From contig NZ_QXQB01000002.1 in the NCBI RefSeq assembly GCF_003605435.1, positions 434,001 through 498,000 on the forward strand: DNA of 64,000 nucleotides. Reading direction: 5' to 3'. The stretch comes from Paenibacillus pinisoli. GTDB taxonomy: Bacteria; Bacillota; Bacilli; Paenibacillales; Paenibacillaceae. Of the stretch, positions 54,924 through 64,000 are shown one piece after another. A model generated the notes under the pieces. It was not told the origin of the DNA. It was given only the letters and a program-made list of their open reading frames with translations, and made no database searches. The position numbers were made by a program, and so were the translations under genes. How positions within the stretch are numbered: the first letter of the stretch is position 1; each line of letters begins with the position of its first letter.

Positions 54924-55963
54924 AGCCTTCTCCCTCTTCCGGAGCCGGCTGCCGCTTCCTTCGGAAATGGCGTCTCTCTTGTCACGCGCCGGATCAGCGC
55001 AGCAGCGCTGCCGCTTTGACGAGGCGAACCTGCGCGCAATACGATGCGGTGGGCCAAGGCCGTCTCAGACACGGTGAGCACATCATCCGGAATGGCATAA
55101 CCTCTTCCCTCTATATAAGCATGCGCCTGCGATGCGCGCAGCCAGTCTCTAAGCGCCCGCGGGCTAAGCCCGAGCAGCACATCCGGCGATCTTCTGGTCG
55201 CCTCACCAATCGCCACCATGTAGCGCATAAGCGCAGGATGGACATGAACCTGCCTTGCTTCCGCCTGCATTTGGAGCCATTCCTGGACCGCTACGACCGG
55301 ACGCAGCCTCTCCGGCTCCATCCTCTTGCCATCGGCATATTGCTCCAGCATACGCTGCTCATGCTCCACGCCTGGATAACCGATCGATATTTTCATCATG
55401 AAACGGTCAAGCTGCGCCTCCGGCAAGCTGCTCGTTCCTTCCAAGCTCAGCGGATTTTGAGTCGCAATAAGCATAAACGGCACAGGAAGACGTCTCGTCT
55501 TGCCTTCAATCGTCACCCTGCGTTCCTCCATCGCCTCCAGCAGTGCGGATTGCGTTCGCGAGGAAGCGCGGTTAATCTCATCGGCCAGCACTACATTAGC
55601 CATAATAGGTCCCGGTCTGTAGGCCAGCTCCGAAGTGCGCGCATCCAGCACCACACCGCCAATCACATCTGCAGGCAGCATATCGGAAGTGAACTGGATC
55701 CGTTTGAACTCGCCGCCTACCGCACGCGCAAAAGCTCCCGCCAGCATCGTCTTGCCAACACCCGGCACATCCTCCAGCAGCACATGCCCGCCTGCCAGCA
55801 GCGCCGTTAGCGTCTGCTTAATCGTATCTTGCTTGCCTAGCAGCACCGAATCTACCTTAAGCAGCAATCTGCGAAGCAGCGTCTGCGGCGGTTCCGCCCA
55901 ATGCCTGGCATGCCCCGGCTGCGAAATATCCTCGTCGCCTTCATATAAATGGGAAGTGATCAT
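54920..55963 (-). CDS. MoxR family AAA+ ATPase
   Basis: A 347-residue ATPase. Walker A is EDVPGVGKTMLAGAFA (about 60-75), Walker B is VLADEINRASSRTQSALLEAMEE (about 128-150), and sensor 1 is MLIATQNPLSLEGTSSLPEAQLDRF. The C-terminal lid contains GLSPRALRDWLRASQAHA. The stop overlaps the DUF58 start by 4 bases. It leads the MoxR-DUF58-TgpA operon and probably acts as a chaperone for its partners. Confidence 0.95.
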   Translation of the reverse strand: MITSHLYEGDEDISQPGHARHWAEPPQTLLRRLLLKVDSVLLGKQDTIKQTLTALLAGGHVLLEDVPGVGKTMLAGAFARAVGGEFKRIQFTSDMLPADVIGGVVLDARTSELAYRPGPIMANVVLADEINRASSRTQSALLEAMEERRVTIEGKTRRLPVPFMLIATQNPLSLEGTSSLPEAQLDRFMMKISIGYPGVEHEQRMLEQYADGKRMEPERLRPVVAVQEWLQMQAEARQVHVHPALMRYMVAIGEATRRSPDVLLGLSPRALRDWLRASQAHAYIEGRGYAIPDDVLTVSETALAHRIVLRAGSPRQSGSAAALIRRVTRETPFPKEAAAGSGRGRRL

Positions 55964-56072
55964 ACACTCTCGCCTCCTGAAAAATAAATCTATCTACTTT
56001 TCAGTGTCGCCAGCTTTATCACCCTTTAGACCTGCTAGATTCCCATTCCTTCCGGTAAAAAGCCCTCTTTCG

Positions 56073-57623
56073 CTACTCCCTGATCCATACCTCGCGGCGA
56101 TCCTTCGAGATTGCATAGTCTTCAATATCAATGCCGAACTCGCCAAGCGTGGAGCGCAGCGGCACGTCCAGATGCGATCCGTTCTCCTCGGACGGCGGCC
56201 ATGTATCGATCATCCAGAACAGCGATTTCCCCGCCAGGCTGGCTTCCACCACGCCGGACTGCTCATCCTGCTCCGCAGCGCCGCCCATCCATTCCACCAG
56301 ATCTTTCAGCGGCACATAGATAGACCCTGAGGCAAGACGGTATTGACCGGCTTCAAGAACAAGCGTCGCATCGCCGCGATGCACGATAAGCGCAGGCTCA
56401 CGATGCGCCGACTTCTGCCGCACTCCGCTTGCATCCAACTCTTTGCCGTATTTGATGATCGCCGCCTTATCGGCTTCCGTCACTTTCCCTCTGCTCCACT
56501 TCGACTTGCTGGCAGTCTGAAAGTGCATCGGCTTCACGCTATCGTCAAGAGGCTCGAACGTATACCCCAGATTTTTATAATAGTGAATAATGGCAGGCAG
56601 CGCTTTGACGGACTCCTCATGGCCCGCGCTGTCATGAATGAGAACGTTGAGCGTATCGGCCAGCTTGGACTTTTTGATATTCGCAATAATCTCCGTTGAC
56701 GGTACGCCCCGGCGCTTGGAATCCCCGCTGTCTACATTCCAGTCATGCACACGGTACCCCGCCGCCGCCAGCGCGTCAAAATATCCCTGGTCAAAATTTG
56801 CATACGTCCCGCCCGGCGCCCGAAGCAAAGTCGTGCGCACGCCTGTCGCGGCATAGATCGCATCATCGGTTCGCATTACTTGGCCCGCAAATTCAGCGAA
56901 GCTGCCATACAGCTTCTCATATTTATGATTGTAAGTATGATTGCCGATCGCATGTCCTTCCTCTACGATCCGTTTGGCTATGTCAGGATTGCGCTCCACC
57001 TGCTCCCCCAGGGCAAAAAACGTCGCTTTAATTCCTTCCCTCTTCAATATATCCAGCACCTCAGGAGTATGCTTGCTTGGTCCGTCATCGATCGTCAGAT
57101 AGACTACCTTTTTCTTCGCCGCAGCCGCTGGTTCAGCTGGAGGCTGATTCACCGTCTGGGAACTAAGCTTGGTGCCGTCTTCCCCGCTTGACGAGCCATT
57201 GTTGCTTTGACTGGCTTTCTCACTATGGTTGTGCCCCGTCCCTTCCGTTTTAGCTCCCGCCTTGCCTTCCTGCGTATTCCCGTTGCCCGCAGCTGCCGGC
57301 TTGGCTTCGTTGCCCGCTCCTTTATTTTCAGGCTCTGGCGTGCTGTTTGGGTTCCCTGCCTTCTTGCCCGCAGAGATCGAGGCATGTTGCTGCTTATCGC
57401 CGCTGGCGGCAGCTTGCTCCGGATTCTCCTTAGAGCCGTCTTCTGCAGGTTCCCCAAGCAGCGGACGCGCTTCATATTGCCGGGACACGGTCTGAACATA
57501 GCTTGTCTCCCCCAGACTGCGCGCCGCTTCTCCCTTATACAACAGGCCGCCTCCAAACTCCATGACGCCAAACCAAAATACCGCAGCACAAATAGATGCC
57601 TTCACTACTCGACGCATCGTCAT
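56073..57623 (-). CDS. Exported polysaccharide deacetylase with C-terminal stalk domain
   Basis: A 516-residue protein. A signal anchor (about 8-30) is followed by a low-complexity E/N/K/G linker to about 165. The NodB domain has metal Asp pair VVYLTIDDGPSKHTPEVLD, HxxxH in HAIGNHTYNHKY, RAPGGTYANFD and NVLIHDSAGH. A C-terminal stalk (copper amine oxidase N-like) domain ends the protein (SGSIYVPLKDLVEWMGG). It removes acetyl groups from wall or surface GlcNAc polymers. ATG at 57623 was chosen; GTG at 57629 and ATG at 57617 also fit the AGAAGGGTGG site. Confidence 0.9.
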   Translation of the reverse strand: MTMRRVVKASICAAVFWFGVMEFGGGLLYKGEAARSLGETSYVQTVSRQYEARPLLGEPAEDGSKENPEQAAASGDKQQHASISAGKKAGNPNSTPEPENKGAGNEAKPAAAGNGNTQEGKAGAKTEGTGHNHSEKASQSNNGSSSGEDGTKLSSQTVNQPPAEPAAAAKKKVVYLTIDDGPSKHTPEVLDILKREGIKATFFALGEQVERNPDIAKRIVEEGHAIGNHTYNHKYEKLYGSFAEFAGQVMRTDDAIYAATGVRTTLLRAPGGTYANFDQGYFDALAAAGYRVHDWNVDSGDSKRRGVPSTEIIANIKKSKLADTLNVLIHDSAGHEESVKALPAIIHYYKNLGYTFEPLDDSVKPMHFQTASKSKWSRGKVTEADKAAIIKYGKELDASGVRQKSAHREPALIVHRGDATLVLEAGQYRLASGSIYVPLKDLVEWMGGAAEQDEQSGVVEASLAGKSLFWMIDTWPPSEENGSHLDVPLRSTLGEFGIDIEDYAISKDRREVWIRE

Positions 57624-58044
57624 TTCCACCCTTCTCTATCATCAAAATGGTTCGTATTCGAATTGATAGAGTATATGAAACAAGCCTCTACTAAATGCTA
57701 CTAAATATTAATTTCATACCAATGCCAAAAACCTCTTACGAGGCTCGTTCTTCAGCGCCCGAGCGCTGTGTTTTAGCTTGTTTGCACTTATTGCTTAACC
57801 CTATTCATTCGCCTGAATCCATCTCGACGGCTTTTTTGGTTGTCCTATTGATTAATGAGATGAAATAAGTCGATATCGCCGACTCAAGCCTCTCTCTACC
57901 GCCCATTCAGAGCAGGTAAGTCGCTCACACCAATTTATACCTCACTTCACCGCATTCCTGAGCCTTAACGCCCCGCTCTGCTCTACAACTTTCCCATTTC
58001 ATACTCCAAACAGCGCACCCTCATACTTGTTACTAAACAAAAAA
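57624..58044. other. Intergenic region without recognised gene
   Basis: About 420 bases upstream of the deacetylase gene up to the Bcp terminator. It must contain the deacetylase promoter. A small CAGCGC/GCGCTG hairpin (57753-57768) followed by TGTTTTAGC is the only structure seen. No frame has a ribosome site and family features. Confidence 0.5.
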
Positions 58045-58080
58045 AGCGGGATCCGACGCTTTATTAACGTCGATCCCGCT
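58045..58080 (-). terminator. Terminator of the bcp gene
   Basis: AGCGGGATCGACG pairs with CGTCGGATCCCGCT (one bulge) around TTAATAAAG and is followed by TTTTTTTG on the minus strand. Confidence 0.9.
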
Positions 58081-58138
58081 TTTCTCGCTTGCGAATGTGC
58101 CTGTGCTGACTGTGAATGAGATTAGCAGCCCAGCAGCT

Positions 58139-58609
58139 TCATTTGTTCAAACTCCGCGCCGCCTCCAGCACTTCCTGGGCATGGCCTTTCACCTTGACCT
58201 TGCGCCACTCGCGGACGAGGTTGCCTTTGGCGTCAATCAGGAATGTGGAGCGGACGATGCCCATGTATTCTCTGCCGTACAGCTTCTTCAGCTGCCATAC
58301 GCCGTACATCTTGCAGACCTTGTGGTCCTCGTCGGCCAGCAGCAAGTAAGGCAGCTCTTTTTTTGCAACAAAGTTTTGATGCGACTTGATGCTGTCTCCG
58401 CTAATGCCAAGCACGACCGTATTGGCATCGACGAACTCGGAGTAGACGTCTCTCATATCGCAAGCCTGCACCGTGCAGGTTGCCGTCATATCCTTCGGGT
58501 AGAAGAAAATGACCACATTGCGCCCTCTCAGATCCATCAGGGATATCGTCTCCCCATTGGAGGCCGCCAGCTTGAACTTCGGCGCTTTTTTCCCAACTTC
58601 AAGTGTCAT
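58139..58609 (-). CDS. bcp: Thiol peroxidase of the Bcp/PrxQ type
   Basis: A 156-residue peroxiredoxin that reduces hydroperoxides with thioredoxin. The peroxidatic Cys45 and resolving Cys50 are in DMTATCTVQACDMRD, the five-residue spacing of two-Cys PrxQ proteins. The N-terminus VGKKAPKFKLAASNGETISL is typical. A GGAGAG site precedes the ATG. It follows the ABC-2 permease by 21 bases and might be cotranscribed with it. Confidence 0.95.
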   Translation of the reverse strand: MTLEVGKKAPKFKLAASNGETISLMDLRGRNVVIFFYPKDMTATCTVQACDMRDVYSEFVDANTVVLGISGDSIKSHQNFVAKKELPYLLLADEDHKVCKMYGVWQLKKLYGREYMGIVRSTFLIDAKGNLVREWRKVKVKGHAQEVLEAARSLNK

Positions 58610-58630
58610 TGCATGCTCTCCTTCCTATTG

Positions 58631-59422
58631 CTATGAACCCGCTCCGCGGTACCGCTTCACGCCATGATTCCAGAAGGCCAGTCCCAGGCCGAAGACAATG
58701 AGTCCCATCACAGGGGTGAGCAGCGCCAGCTTCGAAATATCATCGGTCTTCTGCTCCAAGAAGTATGATGCCGGGATAACGCCGACGAAAGCGAATGGCA
58801 GCAGCCAAGTCAGCATGAAACGGATAATTTTATTATAAATGTTGACGGGATAACGGCCGTAGTTCTGGATGTTGTACATGAGCGGTACAATGCCCGTCGG
58901 CGCGTCGCTATAGAACGAGATCGCATTCAGCGCCGTGTACAAGCCCGCATAGATCAAGACCGCGCCAATGATGAACAGGAATAACATGACCAGATCCATC
59001 ACGCTGAACGGCAGTCCCATCTGCGCCCAGCAATACGCCATAATGCCCGCGCCGACGAAGGAGCCGATCAGCGACGGCGGATCGACATTCTCGAACAGCA
59101 CCTGGAACAGACTATGCGCTGGACGGGTAAGCACCCTGTCCATCTCTCCCTTTACGATATAGCGCTCGCTGAAGTTCCAGATGCTGAACAGCGTGCCGAA
59201 GATGCCGTACGGAATCATGAAGAAGCCGTAGACGAATACAACTTCAAGCTCCGACCATCCGCCAAGCGAGGCTGTATGCTGGAACACAATCAGAATAAAG
59301 ATCAAGTTCATTCCCTGGAACAGCAGGTCGGAGATGACCTCGATCCAGAAGTCGGCCCGGTAGGTAAGACGGGTTTTGGCATAGTTCTTGATGTATTCCC
59401 AAAATAATGATGCGTATCTCAT
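58631..59422 (-). CDS. ABC-2 type permease (second subunit)
   Basis: A 263-residue protein with six predicted helices of the ABC-2/DUF990 family (ENVDPPSLIGSFVGAGIM, ALNAISFYSD). It pairs with the similar subunit at 59431 and the ATPase at 60222. The gap to the partner is 8 bases. The trio forms a complete exporter, substrate unknown. Confidence 0.88.
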   Translation of the reverse strand: MRYASLFWEYIKNYAKTRLTYRADFWIEVISDLLFQGMNLIFILIVFQHTASLGGWSELEVVFVYGFFMIPYGIFGTLFSIWNFSERYIVKGEMDRVLTRPAHSLFQVLFENVDPPSLIGSFVGAGIMAYCWAQMGLPFSVMDLVMLFLFIIGAVLIYAGLYTALNAISFYSDAPTGIVPLMYNIQNYGRYPVNIYNKIIRFMLTWLLPFAFVGVIPASYFLEQKTDDISKLALLTPVMGLIVFGLGLAFWNHGVKRYRGAGS

Positions 59423-59430
59423 GATTTAAG

Positions 59431-60225
59431 TTAACCCCCTTGCACGAACAGCCGCTTGCGCGCCGCACGCCATGTCAGCCAGATCGGAATGAGCAGCAGC
59501 AGGAACCAGAACAGCTGCAGCAGCATGACGCTTCCCGCCTCTTCAAGCGGCGTCCTGCCGGTGAAGAAGGAGCTTGGCAGATATGTAATGGCCTGGAACG
59601 GCAGCCACTCCATAATGCCCGACAGCCACCCGGGGAAAAACGCAATCGGCACTACCACGCCGGAGAACAGATCGACCATGACGCGCTTCATCCGCATCAT
59701 GCCTTCGTTATTCTCCACGAAGAAAGCGAACAGGCCGGTCAAGATGTTGATCTGGGAGTTAATCAGGAAGCTGAAGAACAGCATAACGAGATAAATCAGC
59801 CATACCTTCGGGTCGGTCGGAAGCGATACTGGGAAGATAAGGCATACGATGAAGAGGCCCGGCACCATAAAGAGCAGCAGCCGGAACAGCCCTTCTCCAA
59901 AGCCCTGCATCATTTTCACAAATAGATAGTTATAGGGCCGGATCAATTGAACCGCTACGCTGCCGTCCCTTATTTCATTGGCAATCTCGCGGTCGAGATT
60001 ATTGAAGTAGAACGCACGGGCCATCCAGGATACTGCAATATAAGTGGTCATCTGCGGCACGGTGAAACCCGCCAGCGTATCCTGGCTTCCGTAGATCGCC
60101 TGCCACAAGAAATAGTAGGCCCCAATATTAATGGCATAAATAATAATGCCGCTATAATAGTTAACCCGGTAGGCCAGCATCATAAGGAACCGGATTCGGA
60201 TAAAATCGACATACGCGCTCATCAT
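59431..60225 (-). CDS. ABC-2 type permease (first subunit)
   Basis: A 264-residue six-helix permease of the same family (SWMARAFYFNNLDREIANEIRDGSVAVQLIRPYNYLFVKM is the conserved cytoplasmic part). The start overlaps the ATPase stop by 4 bases (ATGA), so expression is coupled. Its heteromeric partner is encoded immediately downstream. Confidence 0.88.
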   Translation of the reverse strand: MMSAYVDFIRIRFLMMLAYRVNYYSGIIIYAINIGAYYFLWQAIYGSQDTLAGFTVPQMTTYIAVSWMARAFYFNNLDREIANEIRDGSVAVQLIRPYNYLFVKMMQGFGEGLFRLLLFMVPGLFIVCLIFPVSLPTDPKVWLIYLVMLFFSFLINSQINILTGLFAFFVENNEGMMRMKRVMVDLFSGVVVPIAFFPGWLSGIMEWLPFQAITYLPSSFFTGRTPLEEAGSVMLLQLFWFLLLLIPIWLTWRAARKRLFVQGG

Positions 60226-61250
60226 GATGTTGCAACTTCCTTCTTCGCCACGTCAGCCGAGCCGGATTGATAGATGCCCCTTACAATCTCATCCGTATTG
60301 GTCTCGAAAATTTTAATATCGCGAATATCGGCTCCGCCGACGACTCTCGCCATCGCATCCGATACGCTTACTTCATGCGGAACGAACAGCTTGGCTGTTA
60401 CGTCGTTCTCGATCGTCCAGCCTACGTTGATGCCTTCCGTCAATTGCTTCAGCTTCGCGAGCGGCGTCTGGCTTGCGAATTGGAACTGAATCTCGCGCCC
60501 CTTGCTCCACTTTGTCTTCAGCTCGTCCAATCCGCCGTCATAGATGACGCGGCCGTCATCGAGCATAATTACCCTCGAGCACAACGCTTCAATATCCTGC
60601 AAGTCGTGTGTGGTCAGCAGAATGGTCGTGCCTTCCTCTTTGTTCATCTGCATCAGGAAGTCCCGAATTTCCGTCTTCACGACGATATCCAGGCCGATCG
60701 TCGGCTCGTCCAGAAACAGAATGGACGGATTATGCAGCAGCGATGCCACCAGCTCGCAGCGCATCCGCTGCCCGAGGCTCAGCTTGCGGACAGGACGGTT
60801 AAGCAGATCACCCAATTGCAGACGCTCCACCAGATTGTCGAGCCGCTTGCGGAAGTCGGCCTCCGGCACCCGATACACCTTGCGGAGCAGCTGGAACGAT
60901 TCAATAACGCCAATATCCCACCATAGCTGCGAGCGCTGGCCGAATACAACGCCAATGCCGTTCACGAACTTTTCTCTGTCCTTGAAGGGCACATAGCCGT
61001 TCACCTTAAGCTCGCCAGCTGTCGGCACCAGAATCCCGGTCAGCATCTTGATCGTTGTTGACTTGCCCGCCCCGTTCTCCCCTATGTAGCCGCAAATCTC
61101 GCCTTGGGGAATCTGGAATGAAATATCCTTTACAGCCCTTACTTCTCTATACTCACGCTTAAACAGATCCTTGAGCGCGCCCGACAGGCCTTCGCGGTTT
61201 TTTTGCACGCGAAAGTCTTTGCGCAGATCCTTAACGTCTATCGCCAGCAT
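60222..61250 (-). CDS. ABC transporter ATP-binding protein (ABC-2 exporter)
   Basis: A 342-residue ATPase. Walker A is CGYIGENGAGKSTTIKML, the signature is RKLSLGQRMRCELVASLLHNPSILFLDEPTIGLD with Walker B, and the H-loop is ILLTTHD. The C-terminal 80 residues form a small extra domain. The ATG at 61248-61250 is preferred because AGAGGAGC lies 10 bases ahead and the product then starts at the domain (MLAIDVKDLRKDF); the open frame runs to 61370. First gene of the exporter operon. Confidence 0.93.
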   Translation of the reverse strand: MLAIDVKDLRKDFRVQKNREGLSGALKDLFKREYREVRAVKDISFQIPQGEICGYIGENGAGKSTTIKMLTGILVPTAGELKVNGYVPFKDREKFVNGIGVVFGQRSQLWWDIGVIESFQLLRKVYRVPEADFRKRLDNLVERLQLGDLLNRPVRKLSLGQRMRCELVASLLHNPSILFLDEPTIGLDIVVKTEIRDFLMQMNKEEGTTILLTTHDLQDIEALCSRVIMLDDGRVIYDGGLDELKTKWSKGREIQFQFASQTPLAKLKQLTEGINVGWTIENDVTAKLFVPHEVSVSDAMARVVGGADIRDIKIFETNTDEIVRGIYQSGSADVAKKEVATS

Positions 61251-61517
61251 ACTGTTAACAGCTCCTCTCGCCTCGACATTTCCTGGGAAATAGCGACTAT
61301 ATTGTTCCCTATTTGATAAAACTTGCATCAGGTTGGTCCTGAGCTTTATAATTTTATGATATGTAATCATACATCAGTTATCTCGATGCGTAAACTGTGT
61401 TGAAACGAACCATCACTTCCATTCATGGATACGGATATGTTCCATTCTTGCAGGCAGACAACATCGGATACGGAACAATTCTAATTGGCGTAGAGTGAAA
61501 GGAGACCAACGAACGCA

Positions 61518-62600
61518 ATGCGTACAAGGTCAAGCAAAAAGGTCAAAAATAAATGGAAATGGCTTTGGATAAGCCTCTCGGTCGTTGTACTGCTCGTTAT
61601 CGCAGGTGCTGTAGTATGGGGAGCAGGAATCTACAAGGAGCTGGACAGCTTCCAGAAGAAGCCGGAAGAATCGATATTCAAAGATATTGAGCCTGACAAA
61701 ACAGTCGACATTCCAAAATGGGAAGGCAAAGAGCGCGTCAACATTATGCTGCTTGGCGGCGATGCGCGCGATGCCCAGGAAGGCGAAATCGCCCGATCCG
61801 ATTCCATACTGGTTGCGTCCTTTGATCCCGTTACCAAAAAAGCACATCTATTCTCCGTCCTGAGGGATACGTACGGCGAGATTGAAGGCTATCGAGGCCG
61901 CATCAATTCCGCGATTACAGTCGGCGGACCGTCGCTTGCGATGAAGACTGTCGGCGATCTGCTCGGTCTGGAGATTCAATATTATGTCTACACCGACTTT
62001 GAAGGCTTCAAGTCGCTCATCGATACGATCGGGGGCATCTACTTCGAGGTTGAGAAGGACATGCGCTATAGAGACAATGCGGACAAAAACCGCTACGATA
62101 TCAATCTGAAAAAGGGTTACCAGCTGCTGGACGGCGACAAGGCGCTCCAATACGTTCGCTTCCGCCATGATGCCATGAGCGACTATACGCGGACAGAGCG
62201 TCAGCGCAACTTCCTGAAGGCTGTTGCCAAGGAGCTTCAATCCACCTGGAACCTGATTCGGATGAAAGAAATTCTGGAGAGCGTCTCTCCTTATATCGAG
62301 ACCAACCTGAGCGTCTCCGATATGCTCAAACTGGGTCAGCTTGGTGTCGACAGCCATATCGGCGGTACAGCGCAAATCCCGCCAATGGAGCTGGTGCAAG
62401 AGATGAATGTCGGCGGAGCATCCGTCATCGGCGTTCGCGACAAGGATGCGCTGCTCGGTTACGTTCAAGAGATTCTCTCCACCGACGAGACGATTCCGGT
62501 GCCGTCGGAGACTCCTGATGCGAGTGGGGACAATTCCAGCGGTTCGGCAAGCGGCGGAGGAGTATCGGGTAGCACCGGACGCACGGGAAGCCGCAGCTAA
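61518..62600 (+). CDS. LytR-CpsA-Psr family glycopolymer transferase
   Basis: A 360-residue membrane-anchored protein. One helix (about 14-36) is followed by the LCP domain (about 70-240). Diagnostic segments are NIMLLGGDARDAQEGEIARSDSILVASFDP, FSVLRDTYGEIEGYRGRINSA and YVRFRHDAMSDYTRTERQRNFLKA, which carry the Asp and Arg residues that hold the polyprenyl pyrophosphate. LCP proteins attach wall teichoic acids or other polymers to peptidoglycan. The C-terminal 30 residues are Ser/Gly-rich. GAAAGGAG precedes the ATG by about 11 bases. Confidence 0.95.
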   Translation: MRTRSSKKVKNKWKWLWISLSVVVLLVIAGAVVWGAGIYKELDSFQKKPEESIFKDIEPDKTVDIPKWEGKERVNIMLLGGDARDAQEGEIARSDSILVASFDPVTKKAHLFSVLRDTYGEIEGYRGRINSAITVGGPSLAMKTVGDLLGLEIQYYVYTDFEGFKSLIDTIGGIYFEVEKDMRYRDNADKNRYDINLKKGYQLLDGDKALQYVRFRHDAMSDYTRTERQRNFLKAVAKELQSTWNLIRMKEILESVSPYIETNLSVSDMLKLGQLGVDSHIGGTAQIPPMELVQEMNVGGASVIGVRDKDALLGYVQEILSTDETIPVPSETPDASGDNSSGSASGGGVSGSTGRTGSRS

Positions 62601-62617
62601 CTTATAAGCCCATGAGA

Positions 62618-62640
62618 AAGAGCACATGCCGTGCTCTTTT
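62618..62640 (+). terminator. Terminator of the LCP gene
   Basis: AAAGAGCAC pairs with GTGCTCTTT around ATGCC, followed by TTCTCTTT. It lies 18 bases past the stop. Confidence 0.9.
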
Positions 62641-62770
62641 TCTCTTTCCCCGATTCGGTTACACTAATGAAGTTGGACAAGCGGACGGAGAAGCGGTTTT
62701 TGCGTTCCAGCTCTGCGACCGCCTTCATTCATAGATCGTGAAGTTTGCATATCAGAAAGGAATGGTAGAC

Positions 62771-64000
62771 ATGTCAAAGCATAGACCAACTTCCGAGTCG
62801 CTTTATCAAGAGGCTCTGCAGCATATTGTAGGGGGCGTGAACAGCCCCTCCCGTTCATTCAAGGCCGTAGGCGGAGGCGCTCCCGTCTTCATGAAGCGTG
62901 CCGAAGGCGCTTATTTCTGGGATGTGGATGACAACCGCTATATCGATTATTTGGCGGCATACGGCCCTATCATTACCGGCCATGCCCACCCTCATATAAC
63001 AGAGGCGATCATTCGCGCCGCCCAGAACGGCACGCTGTACGGCACGCCGACGGAGCTGGAGATCAAGCTCGCCCGCATGCTGAAGGAAGCGATCCCTTCG
63101 ATGGACAAGGTGCGCTTCGTGAATTCCGGCACGGAAGCCGTCATGACAACGATCCGTGTGGCGAGAGCCTATACAAAGCGGAATAAAATCATTAAATTTG
63201 CCGGCTGCTATCACGGCCATTCCGACCTCGTGCTTGTAGCCGCAGGCTCGGGGCCTTCCACGCTTGGCATTCCGGACAGCGCGGGCATCCCGGCCAGCAT
63301 TGCCCATGAGGTCATTACGGTGCCGTTCAACGATCTGGCTGCGCTCGAAGAAGCGCTGCAGCGCTGGGGCGACGATACGGCAGCCGTTATGGTAGAACCG
63401 ATTGTCGGCAATTTCGGCATGGTAATGCCGCAGGAAGGCTTCCTTGAGGGTCTGTGCAAGCTGACACGCGAGGCTGGAGCGCTTGTCATCTATGACGAAG
63501 TCATTAGCGCTTTCCGCTTCCATTACGGATCGGCGCAGACCTACAGCGCGTTCCCGGATCATGCCGCCATCGAGCCTGACTTGACCGCGCTTGGCAAAAT
63601 CATCGGCGGCGGGCTGCCGATTGGCGCTTACGGCGGACGCCGGCACATTATGGAGCAGGTTGCTCCGCTCGGCCCTGCCTACCAGGCTGGCACGATGGCG
63701 GGCAATCCCGCTTCCATCGCAGCAGGCATCGCTTGCCTGGAGGTGCTGCAGGAGCCGGGCATCTACGAGCGGATGGAGGGCCTTGCTTCGAAGCTCGCCT
63801 CAGGCCTGCTCGACTCAGCCCTGAAGCACGGCATCCCGCTTACTGTCAATCAAATCAGGGGTTCCTTCTCCGCCCACTTCTGCGATCATCCGGTCACAAA
63901 TTATGATGAGGCGCAGGATACAGACGGCGAGAGATTCGGCAAGTTCTTCCGCCTAATGCTGGATCAGGGCATCAATCTCGCCCCTTCCAAATATGAGGCC
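62771..64000 (+). CDS. Glutamate-1-semialdehyde 2,1-aminomutase, GsaB-like (3' end outside window)
   Basis: The frame is open for 410 codons to the window edge. It is a PLP enzyme making 5-aminolevulinate. The PLP lysine is Lys276 in [49 protein letters not shown] and [16 protein letters not shown] are family segments. The stretch [19 protein letters not shown] resembles the second copy (GsaB) of Bacillus more than HemL of the hem operon, and no other haem gene is near. AAAGGAATGG precedes the ATG. Confidence 0.93.
   Translation, partial: MSKHRPTSESLYQEALQHIVGGVNSPSRSFKAVGGGAPVFMKRAEGAYFWDVDDNRYIDYLAAYGPIITGHAHPHITEAIIRAAQNGTLYGTPTELEIKLARMLKEAIPSMDKVRFVNSGTEAVMTTIRVARAYTKRNKIIKFAGCYHGHSDLVLVAAGSGPSTLGIPDSAGIPASIAHEVITVPFNDLAALEEALQRWGDDTAAVMVEPIVGNFGMVMPQEGFLEGLCKLTREAGALVIYDEVISAFRFHYGSAQTYSAFPDHAAIEPDLTALGKIIGGGLPIGAYGGRRHIMEQVAPLGPAYQAGTMAGNPASIAAGIACLEVLQEPGIYERMEGLASKLASGLLDSALKHGIPLTVNQIRGSFSAHFCDHPVTNYDEAQDTDGERFGKFFRLMLDQGINLAPSKYEA

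Noticed and set aside
1..64000. tRNA, rRNA, prophage or insertion-sequence genes
   Set aside because: No cloverleaf, rRNA segment, transposase or phage protein could be recognised. The repeats described lack any mobility gene.

Overview
The window looks like a chromosome segment of a Paenibacillus-type member of the Bacillota (spore-forming, Gram-positive). Supporting signs are a purE-K-B-C operon behind a guanine-type riboswitch, a LysM/GH18 spore-cortex type hydrolase, an S-layer-anchored (SLH) giant exoenzyme, MalF/MalG sugar importers without their own ATPase, strong AGGAGG ribosome sites and TTG/GTG starts. Most genes lie on the minus strand. No tRNA, rRNA, CRISPR array, prophage or transposase was found.

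Layout. 1-3554: purine synthesis (purE, purK, purB, start of purC) under a guanine-class riboswitch. 3822-10036: LysM-GH18 hydrolase, TraB/GumN protein, nitroreductase, MsrAB fusion, and a membrane coiled-coil protein paired with a phosphodiester glycosidase. 10100-14811: 5-oxoprolinase pxpA-B-C, then a purine permease with a second guanine-class riboswitch. 14939-20297: PIG-L deacetylase, sugar ABC importer and ROK repressor, with a 19-20 bp motif shared by the two promoters. 20495-27168: DUF1648 protein with GntR regulator, a lipoprotein hydrolase, and a GH4 glycosidase with a sugar kinase and an AraC regulator. 27290-30021: an AT-rich islet with an ankyrin/stalk-domain protein and very small membrane or lipoprotein genes. 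30303-47828: a glycosaminoglycan-use locus with an SLH-anchored PL8 lyase, sulfatase, ABC importer, two-component system, GH88 unsaturated uronyl hydrolase, kduD, a DeoR regulator and kduI. 48193-49731: guaA. 49919-50655: a 50-bp minisatellite. 50732-57623: MoxR, DUF58 and transglutaminase operon, then a polysaccharide deacetylase. 58139-64000: Bcp, an ABC-2 exporter, an LCP protein and a truncated GsaB/HemL.

How the genes fit together. The 30-48 kb locus can be read as one pathway. A secreted lyase held at the cell surface cuts uronic-acid polysaccharide. The importer takes up the fragments. The sulfatase and GH88 split them to free unsaturated uronate, and KduI and KduD carry this towards 2-keto-3-deoxygluconate. 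The two-component system next to the binding-protein gene is the likely sensor. Two purine riboswitches tie purine synthesis and purine uptake to guanine or hypoxanthine.

The least explained material is between genes. It includes a dispersed element of about 380-410 bp with a nested inverted design (two copies), a 14-copy 50-bp tandem array, two five-copy 19-bp arrays, a repeated bidirectional terminator-like element, and a duplicated divergent promoter region.
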